Of a DNA stretch of 64,000 nucleotides, positions 33,590-43,279 are shown piece after piece; position 1 is the stretch's first letter; every line of letters starts with the position of its first letter. Below the pieces are notes generated by a model. The model was not told the origin of the DNA. It did not search any database and saw only the letters and a program-made list of their open reading frames with translations. A program made the translations under genes and the position numbers. This stretch comes from an uncultured Christensenella sp. (GTDB taxonomy: Bacteria; Bacillota; Clostridia; Christensenellales; Borkfalkiaceae): assembly GCA_905203015.1 (NCBI GenBank), contig CAJKUC010000002.1:1-64000 (forward strand), written 5' to 3'.

Positions 33590-35311
33590 TTATGCTTCTG
33601 CGTTCACACGCGTAACCGTAATTTTCATCGTCAGCGAATTTAAAACAAGTTTATAAGTGCCGTTTTTGCTGAAGCGGATGTTGGAAAGACCTTCCGGATC
33701 GATGAAATCGAGTTTTTTATAATCCACGATACTCCCGTTACGCAGATAGGTACCTGTTTTTTTGTCGAGATAATTTGCGCAAATCTGCATCTCTTTTTGT
33801 TTTCCCGTCAGCTTGAGCGTAATGGTATACTCGTGATCGCCCGTCTGTTTCATATAAACTTCCTCGCCGCTGCTCCAGGAAAGGCTTTCACCGTTAGCCG
33901 TCGTGCCGCCGGTACCTTTCAGCCAGAACACACGCGTATCGCGTTCGCCTTCTTTAGTAACGCCGTAGCCGATGATCCCGTTCTGCTTTCCGCCGTCCGT
34001 TCCGTAAGAGCTTTCTTCCGGAATTCCCGTATTCTCGCCATTCTCTCCGGCGCCGACAAAATGCCAACCCATCAACGTTTCGTTCTGAGGAAGCACGGGA
34101 TTCGTAAACAGCGGATATCTTGCGCCGTTTTTAAGGTAAACCGTATAATTCGTACCTTCGGTTTCGTTACGATAAGACACGGTATACTTGTCCGCTTTAA
34201 CGCCTGCGCCTAATTCGTAATCGCCTACCTTGCTCACTTTAACGGAATAAACATACTCCCCTTCCTTTTCGCCTTCGGCAATATTAAGGAAGATATCATA
34301 CTTCGCAGTTTCCACAAACATAATTTCATAGCCTGCGGGATTCCGAACCGCCGCGCTGTCTTTGGTAAGTGTGCCGCCGGTAACCTGAGCGTTATAGTTA
34401 TTGAAAGGCAATACGATCATCACGTCGCCCTGATTCATAGAAGCGGTAAGCGACCATTTCATGCCCGTCAAATCCGCTTGCTTCATCACATATTCGGGTG
34501 CGATCTGCGCCCCCATGACGTATCCGTTAAACGTACCGTAAATAGTCGGGGTAAACAGCGATTTCAATGCCGGAGCATCGGCAATTTTCTCCCACTCGAT
34601 TTTTCCGATATTGTCGTTTTTGAGATCGGTTTGCATGGTAAACTTATAAGTACCGCTTACGGCAACGCCGATATCGTGCTTATTCACTTCGGAAGCAAGA
34701 TAGTTGCCTTTATCCACAAAATTCGGCTCCGGAGAAACAAGTAAGCCAAATCCTTTCTGGTTAACCCATACGCGCTCGTAAACGCCGCCGTCCTTTTCAT
34801 CGTAACGGAATACCCCGAACTGAAAGACGTCGTTTTCATACAAATCGACGGTTAATGTAAAAGTATTAGTCTTGCCCTGAACAGCCTCGAAAGAATATTT
34901 TTCGGGATGCAATCTGCCGTCTTCGCCCCAGTTATTATCTTTGACGGCAGTTCCCTGCAAATTGCCTGCTATCATCCATACGCGTTCGTCTTTTTCAAGC
35001 GAATTCCACATAGAAAATACGGAAGTGTCTTTTTCGATGGTCGTATCAAAGCTGAAAGCAAACACATAATCCGGCGTTGCATACCACCCCTCGAACGTGG
35101 CGTTTTCCTTGTTTTCCGGAGTCCACTCGGTGGCTTTGCCGCCTTTTTCCACTTCTTCCGTCTTTAAAACGGTTTTCTGATCGGCATCGAAAAACGTAAC
35201 GATGTATTTATCCGTCTTCCCCGTATCAGCCTTGCTTCCGCAAGCGACGAGTCCGATACACGAGAGCATCAGGACTGCACATAAGATCAAGCGTTTGATG
35301 ATTTTTTTCAT
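33590..35311 (-). CDS. Second starch-locus lipoprotein, paralogue
   Basis: The 573-residue protein has a lipobox IGLVAC near 24, an InlB-B-type repeat (WTPENKENATFEGWYATPDY) and beta-rich modules thereafter. The order and sequence of the N-terminal 100 residues match the 865-residue neighbour, so they arose by duplication. A second InlB-like repeat is visible near 385-415 (NPVLPQNETLMGWHFVG). There is no catalytic motif. A role as a surface glucan-binding protein is inferred from the operon. Confidence 0.75.
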   Translation of the reverse strand: MKKIIKRLILCAVLMLSCIGLVACGSKADTGKTDKYIVTFFDADQKTVLKTEEVEKGGKATEWTPENKENATFEGWYATPDYVFAFSFDTTIEKDTSVFSMWNSLEKDERVWMIAGNLQGTAVKDNNWGEDGRLHPEKYSFEAVQGKTNTFTLTVDLYENDVFQFGVFRYDEKDGGVYERVWVNQKGFGLLVSPEPNFVDKGNYLASEVNKHDIGVAVSGTYKFTMQTDLKNDNIGKIEWEKIADAPALKSLFTPTIYGTFNGYVMGAQIAPEYVMKQADLTGMKWSLTASMNQGDVMIVLPFNNYNAQVTGGTLTKDSAAVRNPAGYEIMFVETAKYDIFLNIAEGEKEGEYVYSVKVSKVGDYELGAGVKADKYTVSYRNETEGTNYTVYLKNGARYPLFTNPVLPQNETLMGWHFVGAGENGENTGIPEESSYGTDGGKQNGIIGYGVTKEGERDTRVFWLKGTGGTTANGESLSWSSGEEVYMKQTGDHEYTITLKLTGKQKEMQICANYLDKKTGTYLRNGSIVDYKKLDFIDPEGLSNIRFSKNGTYKLVLNSLTMKITVTRVNAEA

Positions 35312-35367
35312 AGATTTCCTCCTTAAGGAATATATTTTATCACCGGTTATTCCGGATGATTACAAGT

Positions 35368-37614
35368 TTAAAGTTCCCAGATTTTTTCCGCATACTCGCG
35401 AATAGAACGATCCGAAGAAAAGTATGCCGAAGAAGCCGCGTTGATAAATTGTTTTTGCGTAAACTCTTTCGTACCGGCTTCTTTGTTGATCCGAAGAAGA
35501 GTTTCCACATAATCCGGCAAATCACGCAAAATAAAGTAGTGATCCGGCTTATGCCAACTTGCGCCAACGGTGAGAGAATCGTACAATTCCTTGAAATATC
35601 CCCTGCCGCCGTCATCAAATGTGCCGTCCGTCAGAGTATTTACGGCATTTCTCGCGGCGTCGTCCGATTTTAAAATAGCATTCGGATCGTATTTTCCGCG
35701 GCTAAGAGCTTTGATTTCTTCAACGTCGGCGCCGAAAATGTAGTTGTTTTCGCGCCCCGCCTGTTCCACGATCTCGATATTCGCGCCATCCATGGTACCG
35801 CAAGTAACGGCGCCGTTCATCATGAATTTCATATTGCCCGTACCGCTCGCTTCCAATCCGGCCGTAGACACTTGCAAAGATACATCGGATCCTGCCACGA
35901 TCTTCTCCGCATACGACACATTATAATCGGTAACGAAAACCACTTGCAATTTTTTATTTACGCAATCGTCCGCGGCGATTTTTTTCGCAATTTCGTTGAT
36001 AAACTTAATAATTCCTTTTGCACGGAAATAGGAAGGCGCGCTCTTTGCGCCGAACAAAAACACCGCCGGTCTGAAATCTTCCAAATCGCCTTTTTTCAGT
36101 TTTTCATAAATCTCCAGAATTGCGAATGCCGTCATCAATTGACGCTTATATTCATGAAGTCGTTTCACCTGAGCATACACGATACCGCCGGGCAGCAATC
36201 GGATTTTTTCTTTGCGATAAACGTAATCGGCGAGTTGTTCTTTCTTTTTCTCTTTGATCTGCGCAAACTCCGCAATAACGGAATCTTCGTTTCCGAATTT
36301 TTTCAATTCAGACAACAATCCGATATTTTCACGCCATCCGCAACCGATTTTCCGATCGATCAGCGCAGAAAATTCCTCGTTGCAAAGCTGCAGCCATCGG
36401 CGTTGCGTGATGCCGTTTGTAATGTTTACAAATTTTTCCGGGGCAAAAGCATATGCCGGGCGAAACAACGAATCTTTTAAAATTCCGGTATGAATCTTCG
36501 CAACTCCATTAACGCGATGAGCGACGTAAACCGCCAGATTTGCCATAGAAAACGTATCGTTTCGCAAAATGCTCATAGCTTCTTCATCCGCCTGCGAAAC
36601 GCCGTTACGCCGGAATTCGCGATGTTCCGCCGCATCAAATTTTTTCAAAATCGTATAAATTTCCGGAAGAAGTTTTCGGATATAATCCTGCGGCCAGCAC
36701 TCTAATGCCTCCGGCAGAATTGTATGATTTGTATAATTAAAAACTTTTTTTGCAATACTAACGGCTTTTGAAAAAGAAACAGAATACGTACTCGTTAAGA
36801 TACGTACAAACTCCGCAACGGATAAAACGGGATGCGTGTCGTTCAGTTGAATCGTATTATAAACGGGAAACGACGAAAAATCCGTACCATGCAACGCTAC
36901 ATACGCATCAATCAACTCTCCGACTGCTGCCGCAGATAAAAAATACTCTTGTCGTAAACGAAGAAATTTCCCTTCTTCGGTATCGTCGGCAGGATAAAGA
37001 TATTCGCTGATTTTTTCGGCTTTTTCATCTCCCTCCGCCTGATACAGCCGCAACGCATTGATTCGTTCTTTCCCGATAATGGGAACGTCGTAAGGCACGG
37101 CGCGCACTTCTCCGTCCGCAAATTTAACGATACGCGCTTCGCTTTCGCGACGAACGCCCCACGGATCGCCAAAAGACTGCCAATCATCGGGCAATTCTTC
37201 CTGAAACCCGTCTTCGAATTTCTGCTTGAACAAGCCGTACTTATAGCGAATTCCTCTGCCGTACACGGGTAAGTTCAAGCCTGCCGCAGAATCGACGAAA
37301 CAAGCCGCCAATCGACCAAGTCCGCCGTTTCCGAGAGCAGCGTCCTCGATCATTTCAAATAAAGAAATATCCGCTCCTTTTGCCTTCAATATCTCTTCCG
37401 TTTCGTGAAGGATATCCAGTTCCAGCAGATTGTTATAAAACATTCTGCCGATAAGAAATTCTATAGAAAGATAATATGCCGATTTTTTATCTGTTGCAGG
37501 TGCGGTAAAAGAAATTTCCCGCATCACCGCAGAAGATATTTCATTATAAAGCTCAATCGTGCTCTTTCCGGAAACCTGAATTTCCGCAATATTTTTCAAA
37601 ATTCGTTCTTTCAT
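35368..37614 (-). CDS. glgP: Glycogen/maltodextrin phosphorylase
   Basis: This GT35 phosphorylase releases glucose-1-phosphate from alpha-1,4-glucans using PLP. Near the C-terminus lies the PLP motif EASGTGNMKFMMNGAVTCGT, in which Lys binds the cofactor. The N-terminus YLSIEFLIGRMFYNNLL is typical. ATG 37614 with AGAGG is chosen over the frame from 37653; the length is 748. Domain order is complete. It lies between the malG-like permease and the lipoprotein genes in one operon. Confidence 0.94.
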   Translation of the reverse strand: MKERILKNIAEIQVSGKSTIELYNEISSAVMREISFTAPATDKKSAYYLSIEFLIGRMFYNNLLELDILHETEEILKAKGADISLFEMIEDAALGNGGLGRLAACFVDSAAGLNLPVYGRGIRYKYGLFKQKFEDGFQEELPDDWQSFGDPWGVRRESEARIVKFADGEVRAVPYDVPIIGKERINALRLYQAEGDEKAEKISEYLYPADDTEEGKFLRLRQEYFLSAAAVGELIDAYVALHGTDFSSFPVYNTIQLNDTHPVLSVAEFVRILTSTYSVSFSKAVSIAKKVFNYTNHTILPEALECWPQDYIRKLLPEIYTILKKFDAAEHREFRRNGVSQADEEAMSILRNDTFSMANLAVYVAHRVNGVAKIHTGILKDSLFRPAYAFAPEKFVNITNGITQRRWLQLCNEEFSALIDRKIGCGWRENIGLLSELKKFGNEDSVIAEFAQIKEKKKEQLADYVYRKEKIRLLPGGIVYAQVKRLHEYKRQLMTAFAILEIYEKLKKGDLEDFRPAVFLFGAKSAPSYFRAKGIIKFINEIAKKIAADDCVNKKLQVVFVTDYNVSYAEKIVAGSDVSLQVSTAGLEASGTGNMKFMMNGAVTCGTMDGANIEIVEQAGRENNYIFGADVEEIKALSRGKYDPNAILKSDDAARNAVNTLTDGTFDDGGRGYFKELYDSLTVGASWHKPDHYFILRDLPDYVETLLRINKEAGTKEFTQKQFINAASSAYFSSDRSIREYAEKIWEL

Positions 37615-37627
37615 CTTATACCTCTTA

Positions 37628-38482
37628 TTATTCTTTGACTGCGCCCGCCGCAACGCCGTTCACCAGAAATTTCGCGAGACTGAAGTACAGTATAACGATC
37701 GGTACGGCAATAAACACCGAGCCTGCCGCGAACAACGAAAACATATCGTCCGTCATTTCGTTGAGTCCGATGGCAACCGTATAGTTATTTTTGTTTCCGC
37801 CGAGTAACATTTGCGGAAGAATAAAGTCGCTCCAGGGGAAGGTGAAAGACGTGAGCGCCGTATAAACAATCATCGCTTTTGAAAGCGGAAGCGTCATTTT
37901 CACAAACACCTGAAAGTTGTTTGCTCCGTCGATACGCGCCGCATCGTAAATACTGTTCGGAATCGTATCGAAAAAGCCTTTCTGCGTAAGATAGCCGATA
38001 GGAGCGCTACACGAATACAGGATGACAAGTCCGTTGAGATTATTGAAGAGATGCAGCTGCGTCATGATAACGAACAGCGCCGTCATATTCATAAAAGTAG
38101 GAAAAATACCGAACAGCAACGTCATCTTCATCATCATCTTACGACTTTTGAAACGAAAACGGGACATCGTATACGCCGTGAGAATAACAAGGATTGTAGA
38201 AAATACACTGCTGAGAATTGCTACATAAAAAGTATTGCTCAGCCATACGGTATAGTTACATGAAGGCGTTTTTTTCGTAAAAAGATCGATCCAGGTGGAA
38301 AAGCTGAACGACTCCGGGAAAAAGCCCACATAGTCGTATATAGACCCCGTGGAGCTGAAAGAAGAAGTTATCAGCCATACGCACGGAAAAAGAAACACAA
38401 ACGCGATAACGACAAGCAGCGAGTAAGACCACACGGATTCAACAACACGATTTACGCGGATGCTACTATTTGCTTTTCTCAT
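37628..38482 (-). CDS. malG: Maltodextrin ABC permease, MalG type
   Basis: The 284-residue inner-membrane permease has six hydrophobic helices and the ABC loop motif IPNSIYDAARIDGANNFQVF, which contacts the ATPase. It follows the malF-type gene with a 4-nt overlap. No MalK ATPase is encoded here, so a shared ATPase elsewhere (MsmX-like) is expected. The substrate is inferred from the neighbouring amylase and phosphorylase. Confidence 0.9.
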   Translation of the reverse strand: MRKANSSIRVNRVVESVWSYSLLVVIAFVFLFPCVWLITSSFSSTGSIYDYVGFFPESFSFSTWIDLFTKKTPSCNYTVWLSNTFYVAILSSVFSTILVILTAYTMSRFRFKSRKMMMKMTLLFGIFPTFMNMTALFVIMTQLHLFNNLNGLVILYSCSAPIGYLTQKGFFDTIPNSIYDAARIDGANNFQVFVKMTLPLSKAMIVYTALTSFTFPWSDFILPQMLLGGNKNNYTVAIGLNEMTDDMFSLFAAGSVFIAVPIVILYFSLAKFLVNGVAAGAVKE

Positions 38483-39843
38483 TTGTACGTATCCTCCTTC
38501 TTATATGACGGCGATGTAACGTAAGCCAACAAAGAAAATGTTCCGGTAAGAATAAAGATGAGAATACTCACGGCGGAAGCCAGTCCGTAATAGTTGTTAC
38601 TCCCTCCCAAGGCAAGATTATAAAGCATGTTGATCAGGAGATCCGTGCTGTTTGCATTGAAATATTCGTTCATATTCATCAAACCGCCCCGCAAGAAGAA
38701 AGAAATTCCGAAATTGTTAAAATTTCCTATAAACTGCGAAATGAGAATGGGCGTTGTAGCAAAAAATACAAACGGCAAAGTGAGATATATGAATTGCTGC
38801 ATAGAACTTGCACCGTCTAACTCCGCCGCTTCATACATATCCTTACTCATATTTGAAAGGATACTGGTAGCCAGCAACATCGATGACGGAACGGTAACCC
38901 ACGTGTTTACAAGCAAGCAAACGATACGAGCCATACCGACGGAATTAATTCCGAGAAAATCTACCCGCGCGCTTTTGCCCCACATCTTGACAAGCAGCCA
39001 ATTGATCGGTCCCATACCGCTGAACATATAGCGAAAACCGATCATGGTAATGAACCCGGGAACGGCATAGGCAAGAATAGGAAAAGCTCGCCAGAACGCT
39101 CTGCCTTTAATGCAATTTTTATTGATGAGCAGCGCAAGACATAAGCCGCCGAAGTAACTTAAAAAAGTAGAAAGAACAGCCCAGATGACATTCCAGAAAA
39201 AAATTTTACCGATTGTGTTGATATAGGAAGTAACGGTGAATAATGTTATAAAATTGCCGAACCCGATCCAGCTCACAAGCTTCGGCGGAGAGATTTCGCT
39301 GCTGTAATTCGTAAATGCCGTCAGAATGGTAAATACGATGGGCAACACGTTGAACATGATCACTCCGATAACCGGAAGCGTAAGCGTAACCATGTAAAAT
39401 TTTTCATCCAGTAACGTTCCGAGCGACTGTCTGAATCCGTTGACGGGCTTTCCTTCAAGACGACGAACAGCGATATTGTTTGCATCCCGCACGTTCTGAA
39501 CATAGATGAAAACAAAGAACATCAATACGATAACCGAGATGACGCCGCGGATAAGCATAGTAATCGAATTATCCCCGGCTATACCGAGAATCGGATCGCC
39601 GGCCGTTGTGCCGAGAGTAAATAACCCGATAAAATCCGTTACGCCGATGAGTGCGAAATAAATGATAAAAGCAAGCTCGGCTAAAATCAGAAGGATGCCT
39701 TTTCCCACCTGTTTGTTCCGTATCTGCCCCCATCCCATAAAAATCATAGATTGCTTGGCGGCAGGCGAACAGTTTTTAAGAAAACCGTTCAGTTTGCGAA
39801 AAGGCGTATTCGCTTCTTTCTGTTCCAATTTTTCTCCTCTCAT
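38479..39843 (-). CDS. malF: Maltodextrin ABC permease, MalF type
   Basis: The 454-residue permease has an N-terminal part with extra helices before the conserved membrane domain, as in MalF. The ABC loop is SKDMYEAAELDGASSMQQF near 345. The start at 39843 has a GGGG-containing box. It overlaps malG. Together with the binding protein upstream it forms the maltodextrin importer. Confidence 0.9.
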   Translation of the reverse strand: MRGEKLEQKEANTPFRKLNGFLKNCSPAAKQSMIFMGWGQIRNKQVGKGILLILAELAFIIYFALIGVTDFIGLFTLGTTAGDPILGIAGDNSITMLIRGVISVIVLMFFVFIYVQNVRDANNIAVRRLEGKPVNGFRQSLGTLLDEKFYMVTLTLPVIGVIMFNVLPIVFTILTAFTNYSSEISPPKLVSWIGFGNFITLFTVTSYINTIGKIFFWNVIWAVLSTFLSYFGGLCLALLINKNCIKGRAFWRAFPILAYAVPGFITMIGFRYMFSGMGPINWLLVKMWGKSARVDFLGINSVGMARIVCLLVNTWVTVPSSMLLATSILSNMSKDMYEAAELDGASSMQQFIYLTLPFVFFATTPILISQFIGNFNNFGISFFLRGGLMNMNEYFNANSTDLLINMLYNLALGGSNNYYGLASAVSILIFILTGTFSLLAYVTSPSYKKEDTYK

Positions 39844-39861
39844 ATTATTTCCCCTTTCTCA

Positions 39862-41331
39862 TCACGAAATCTGCATAACTTTTTTGATGTCGTCCACCGC
39901 TTTTACAAGCAGCGCCTTCAGGGAATCTGCGGTATTATAATCTTTAGGGCTGCCGTTGCCTTTAACGGTAACGTCGTCTGCCACAAGAGCAAACATAGAG
40001 CTCACGCTGGACCAAACGTAGCTGAGATCACGCACAGACGGCATAATCGTTACGCGCCCTTCTTCTATCCGCTTATAAACCATTTCGCTGTAAGCATTCG
40101 TGTTTTCGGCTGCCGCGGCATCCTTGCGGGCGGGAACAACACCGAGCTTGGAAGCGCGCGCCACTACCTGTTCGTACCTTGAAGCAAAATCGATAAACAA
40201 CAAACTGGCCTTAGGATTTTTTGTGTATGAACTGATGGCATAGCCGTTAATACCGCCCATCATCGTTGCCGCAAACGTCTGAGAATCGATGTCGGTGATG
40301 ACTTCGCCGAGATCGCCCGAACGAGGGAGGCGCGGCACATCCGAAACTTTCAGGTTTTCCGCCGCCTTTTTCTCGGCGTCTTCCCGCGCCATCTTATCCG
40401 TCTTTACATATTTATCTACGAGTGAATTGTAAAATTTAACATACACGTCCGGCGTGGTAATCGTTGCGCGATACTTGCCGCTCGCCAGACCGCTGTACGC
40501 CTGCACCGTGTATGAATCGCCCGAAGCATCGCTGTCCATAATGCTTGCAAGAGATTGCATCACCTGCAAACCTTTATACGATTCTCCCGCCGCAAGGCCG
40601 ATGTCGCTCGTTGAGTCGCCGAAAATGTACGCGCCGTAAGAAAGCAGATACCCGAAGTTAAAATACTCGTTATTAAGCGACTGGACGTAGCCGAACACGC
40701 GGTTGTCGTTCGTACTACCCTTACGAATCTCTTTGCTGTACGCATAAAGGGCATTATATGTTTCCAGTACGTCGGGAACTGCATTGTTGTTTGTATCCGC
40801 TTCCCCCTTGAAAGTATCTTCAAGGTAATACATCACCAAGGTTTGTACGTTAATGGGTACGCCGAATTGTAAATCCATGCCGTATTTGTTCATTTTATAA
40901 GAATCGGAAACGGTTGCTTCCAGGTTACCCGCGCCATAAACGTCCAATCTTTCTGTAGGCAGCGGAAGCACATGACCGTTTTCCGCATAACGCATAATCT
41001 TATCGTTTGCGTCATAAAGAACATCCGGTCCGTAACCGAGCGGTCCGTTCTTTTCCAGATCGGTATACTGACTCATGTTTGCGTCTTCCGCCTTAATGCC
41101 GTATTCTGCATACTCTGCATTAAATGCCGCAATCAGATCGCCAAAATATCCTTCGTCCACGGCAATATCGTTTTCCAATACTTTAATCGTAACATTCCGT
41201 TCCGGCTCACCGTTAAATTTCGCCATGATCTGTTCATACGAATACGAACCGACTTCCGGCGACTTTCCGCACGAGGTCAAAAACATTACCGACATTCCTG
41301 TTGCAAGTACCACTGAAACGAATCTTTTCAT
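39862..41331 (-). CDS. malE: Maltodextrin-binding lipoprotein, MalE type
   Basis: The 489-residue extracellular solute-binding protein (SBP family 1) carries a signal peptide with lipobox MFLTSCGKS, so it is membrane-anchored. The two-lobed fold is suggested by the segment NRVFGYVQSLNNEYFNFGYL and by the late block RYEQVVARASKLGVVPARKD. The start overlaps the amylase stop (ATGA). The ligand is inferred from the operon. Confidence 0.9.
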   Translation of the reverse strand: MKRFVSVVLATGMSVMFLTSCGKSPEVGSYSYEQIMAKFNGEPERNVTIKVLENDIAVDEGYFGDLIAAFNAEYAEYGIKAEDANMSQYTDLEKNGPLGYGPDVLYDANDKIMRYAENGHVLPLPTERLDVYGAGNLEATVSDSYKMNKYGMDLQFGVPINVQTLVMYYLEDTFKGEADTNNNAVPDVLETYNALYAYSKEIRKGSTNDNRVFGYVQSLNNEYFNFGYLLSYGAYIFGDSTSDIGLAAGESYKGLQVMQSLASIMDSDASGDSYTVQAYSGLASGKYRATITTPDVYVKFYNSLVDKYVKTDKMAREDAEKKAAENLKVSDVPRLPRSGDLGEVITDIDSQTFAATMMGGINGYAISSYTKNPKASLLFIDFASRYEQVVARASKLGVVPARKDAAAAENTNAYSEMVYKRIEEGRVTIMPSVRDLSYVWSSVSSMFALVADDVTVKGNGSPKDYNTADSLKALLVKAVDDIKKVMQIS

Positions 41332-43004
41332 AACACTTCTCCCTCTTTAATATTGATAATTATAAATTCGAAAGGTCCGATCTCGTATTCCTTATGCAAG
41401 ATCTTCGTCCTTCTCTTTTCCGTTCCGTTATTCACCGCCAGAATCAAATCTCCCCGTCCAATCAATAAAATACCATTCTCGGCGGAATATGTAACATCTC
41501 CTTTTATGCATTTGCGAAGACGAATCAAATTTATCACCGTCGCGTAAACGCGCATATTCCAATTCTTTCTGTTCCAGTCAAACGTACGGCGGCAATCCGG
41601 ATCATATCCGCCTTCCATGCCGATTTCCGTTCCATAATAAATACACGGCATTCCCGGTAAAAAAAACATAATGGCAAGACTGCAAAGTAAGCTGCGTTCG
41701 TCTTTTCCGTTTTTCTTTGCCAATGTTAAAAAGCGTTCCGTATCGTGGCTATCCAAAAGGTTAAGCATCATATTGTTAGCCTGATCGGTATTGCGCATAA
41801 GTATATGCGACAGTCTGTCCGCCATAGCCTGCGCGTCGAAAGCGTCGTACACAAGATAATCCAGGCAAGCCTTTGTGATCGAATAATTCATGATGCCGTC
41901 GTATTCATCGCCGCGCAACCACGGATAAGCGTCCTGCCAGTTTTCCGCAAGCAACAGAATGTCCGGATTGATCTGTTTCAATTCGCTGCGAAATCTGCGC
42001 CAGAAAACATCGGAAACTTCGTCGGCAACGTCTAACCGCCAGCCGTCGATACCATATTTTTCCACCCAGTATTTTCCGACGGAAATGAGATAATCCTGTA
42101 CGGCGGGCGTATTTGTATTGAGCTTCGGCATATATGTGCAGGCCGCGAACTGCTGATAATTGCCTTTCGTCTGATCGGGCTTGTCTCCGTCGATAAAAAA
42201 CCAATTGTAATAGCGCGACTTCTTCCCTTTCTTTTCTACATCGGCAAAAATCTTATTCTGTGCGCTGCAATGATTGAAAACCGCGTCGAGAATGATGCGC
42301 ATTCCGCGCGCATGAACTTCTTTCACAAGGCGAGCAAACGCCCCGTTTCCGCCGAACATTTTATCCACGTGAAAATAATCGCTGATATCGTACTTATGAT
42401 TGGAACACGATTCGAAAATCGGCGTTAAATACAAAGTATTGATGCCCAAATCCCGCAAATAATCAAGTTTTTGCCTGATGCCTTCAAGATCGCCGCCCGC
42501 AAAACTCTTCGGGTTGGGAATATCGCCCCAGTTTAAATTAATATATTGTTTTTTCTTGATGTTTTCGCCTATAAAAAACCGCTCTACAAAGATTTGATAA
42601 ACAATCGCATCTCTTGCCCACGATACTTCTCTGTGCACATCCCCCGGATTGATATACGGACATTGAAAAAAATTAAAATATCCGAGATCGAAATTATATT
42701 CTTCCGACACGCCGTTTTCCGAATAATAATACTCCCGTCCGTCCGCCCGGATCCGAAAAACGTAAACAAACCGGGTATCTTTTAAATGCAGGCGCGCAAT
42801 GAAGTAATCAAACAAATCATCCGAATACTCCTTGTTCATAGGACTTGTTTCTCTGCGGATAGTCCATTCGTATTTCATCGCATGTATAATTTCCGCCGAT
42901 TGCGCCTCGCCCTTCGCCACGCGAATACGGATCACCAGTTCGTTATCCGAAACCGGAAAACTGTAATTCGATTTGATCGTATGATATACAGCCTGCTTAT
43001 TCAT
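41328..43004 (-). CDS. GH13 alpha-amylase/neopullulanase-type enzyme
   Basis: This glycoside hydrolase of family GH13 splits alpha-glucan oligosaccharides in the cytoplasm, as no signal peptide is present. ATG 43004 (558 residues) has a GGGGGGAAG box; the frame from 43034 lacks one. An N-terminal CBM34-like domain (1-115) is followed by the barrel with GWRLDVADEV (nucleophile Asp), LLLAENWQDA (acid/base Glu) and LLDSHDTERF (third Asp). That layout is typical of maltogenic amylase and neopullulanase. It is the first gene of the operon, under the promoter divergent from the regulator. Confidence 0.92.
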   Translation of the reverse strand: MNKQAVYHTIKSNYSFPVSDNELVIRIRVAKGEAQSAEIIHAMKYEWTIRRETSPMNKEYSDDLFDYFIARLHLKDTRFVYVFRIRADGREYYYSENGVSEEYNFDLGYFNFFQCPYINPGDVHREVSWARDAIVYQIFVERFFIGENIKKKQYINLNWGDIPNPKSFAGGDLEGIRQKLDYLRDLGINTLYLTPIFESCSNHKYDISDYFHVDKMFGGNGAFARLVKEVHARGMRIILDAVFNHCSAQNKIFADVEKKGKKSRYYNWFFIDGDKPDQTKGNYQQFAACTYMPKLNTNTPAVQDYLISVGKYWVEKYGIDGWRLDVADEVSDVFWRRFRSELKQINPDILLLAENWQDAYPWLRGDEYDGIMNYSITKACLDYLVYDAFDAQAMADRLSHILMRNTDQANNMMLNLLDSHDTERFLTLAKKNGKDERSLLCSLAIMFFLPGMPCIYYGTEIGMEGGYDPDCRRTFDWNRKNWNMRVYATVINLIRLRKCIKGDVTYSAENGILLIGRGDLILAVNNGTEKRRTKILHKEYEIGPFEFIIINIKEGEVL

Positions 43005-43099
43005 TAACTTCCCCCCAGCCGATTTCCACTGCAAAGAAAAATGTCTTTTACTTCTTCTTTTCTGCCTTTTTACGCAACTTAAACTGTTAAGTCAAGTTC

Positions 43100-43128
43100 A
43101 ATATACCACAAAAAAATGGATTTGTCAA
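43100..43128 (-). promoter_or_regulatory. Maltodextrin operon promoter
   Basis: TTGACA (43123-43128), 17-nt spacer and TATATT (43100-43105) on the minus strand, 96 nt before the amylase start. The sequence TTGTGGTATA across the spacer/-10 junction recurs at the same place in the regulator promoter. Confidence 0.8.
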
Positions 43129-43204
43129 ATGTTTTTTTACTTTTTCTAATTATTTTTATAATTTTTTTGTTTTTTTACTTTTTCAAAAAACTTGCGATAA
43201 TCGA

Positions 43205-43233
43205 GTGCAATTATTTTATTATTGTGGTATAAT
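43205..43233 (+). promoter_or_regulatory. Regulator promoter
   Basis: TATAAT (43228-43233) with a weak -35 GTGCAA at 43205-43210, 17-nt spacer. TTGTGGTATA precedes and overlaps the -10 as in the divergent promoter. AAATTTTGAGG, close to the ATG, gives the ribosome binding site. The region between the divergent genes (43005-43279) holds only these promoters; no clear classical LacI palindrome was found. Confidence 0.55.
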
Positions 43234-43279
43234 ATTTCAAATTATATAATTTCCGAATCAAATTTTGAGGTAAAACTAT

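Noticed and set aside
43185..43212. TTGC-n11-GCAA near 43192 as a LacI operator
   Set aside because: Only four bases per arm pair, and the centre is not symmetric; too weak to call.
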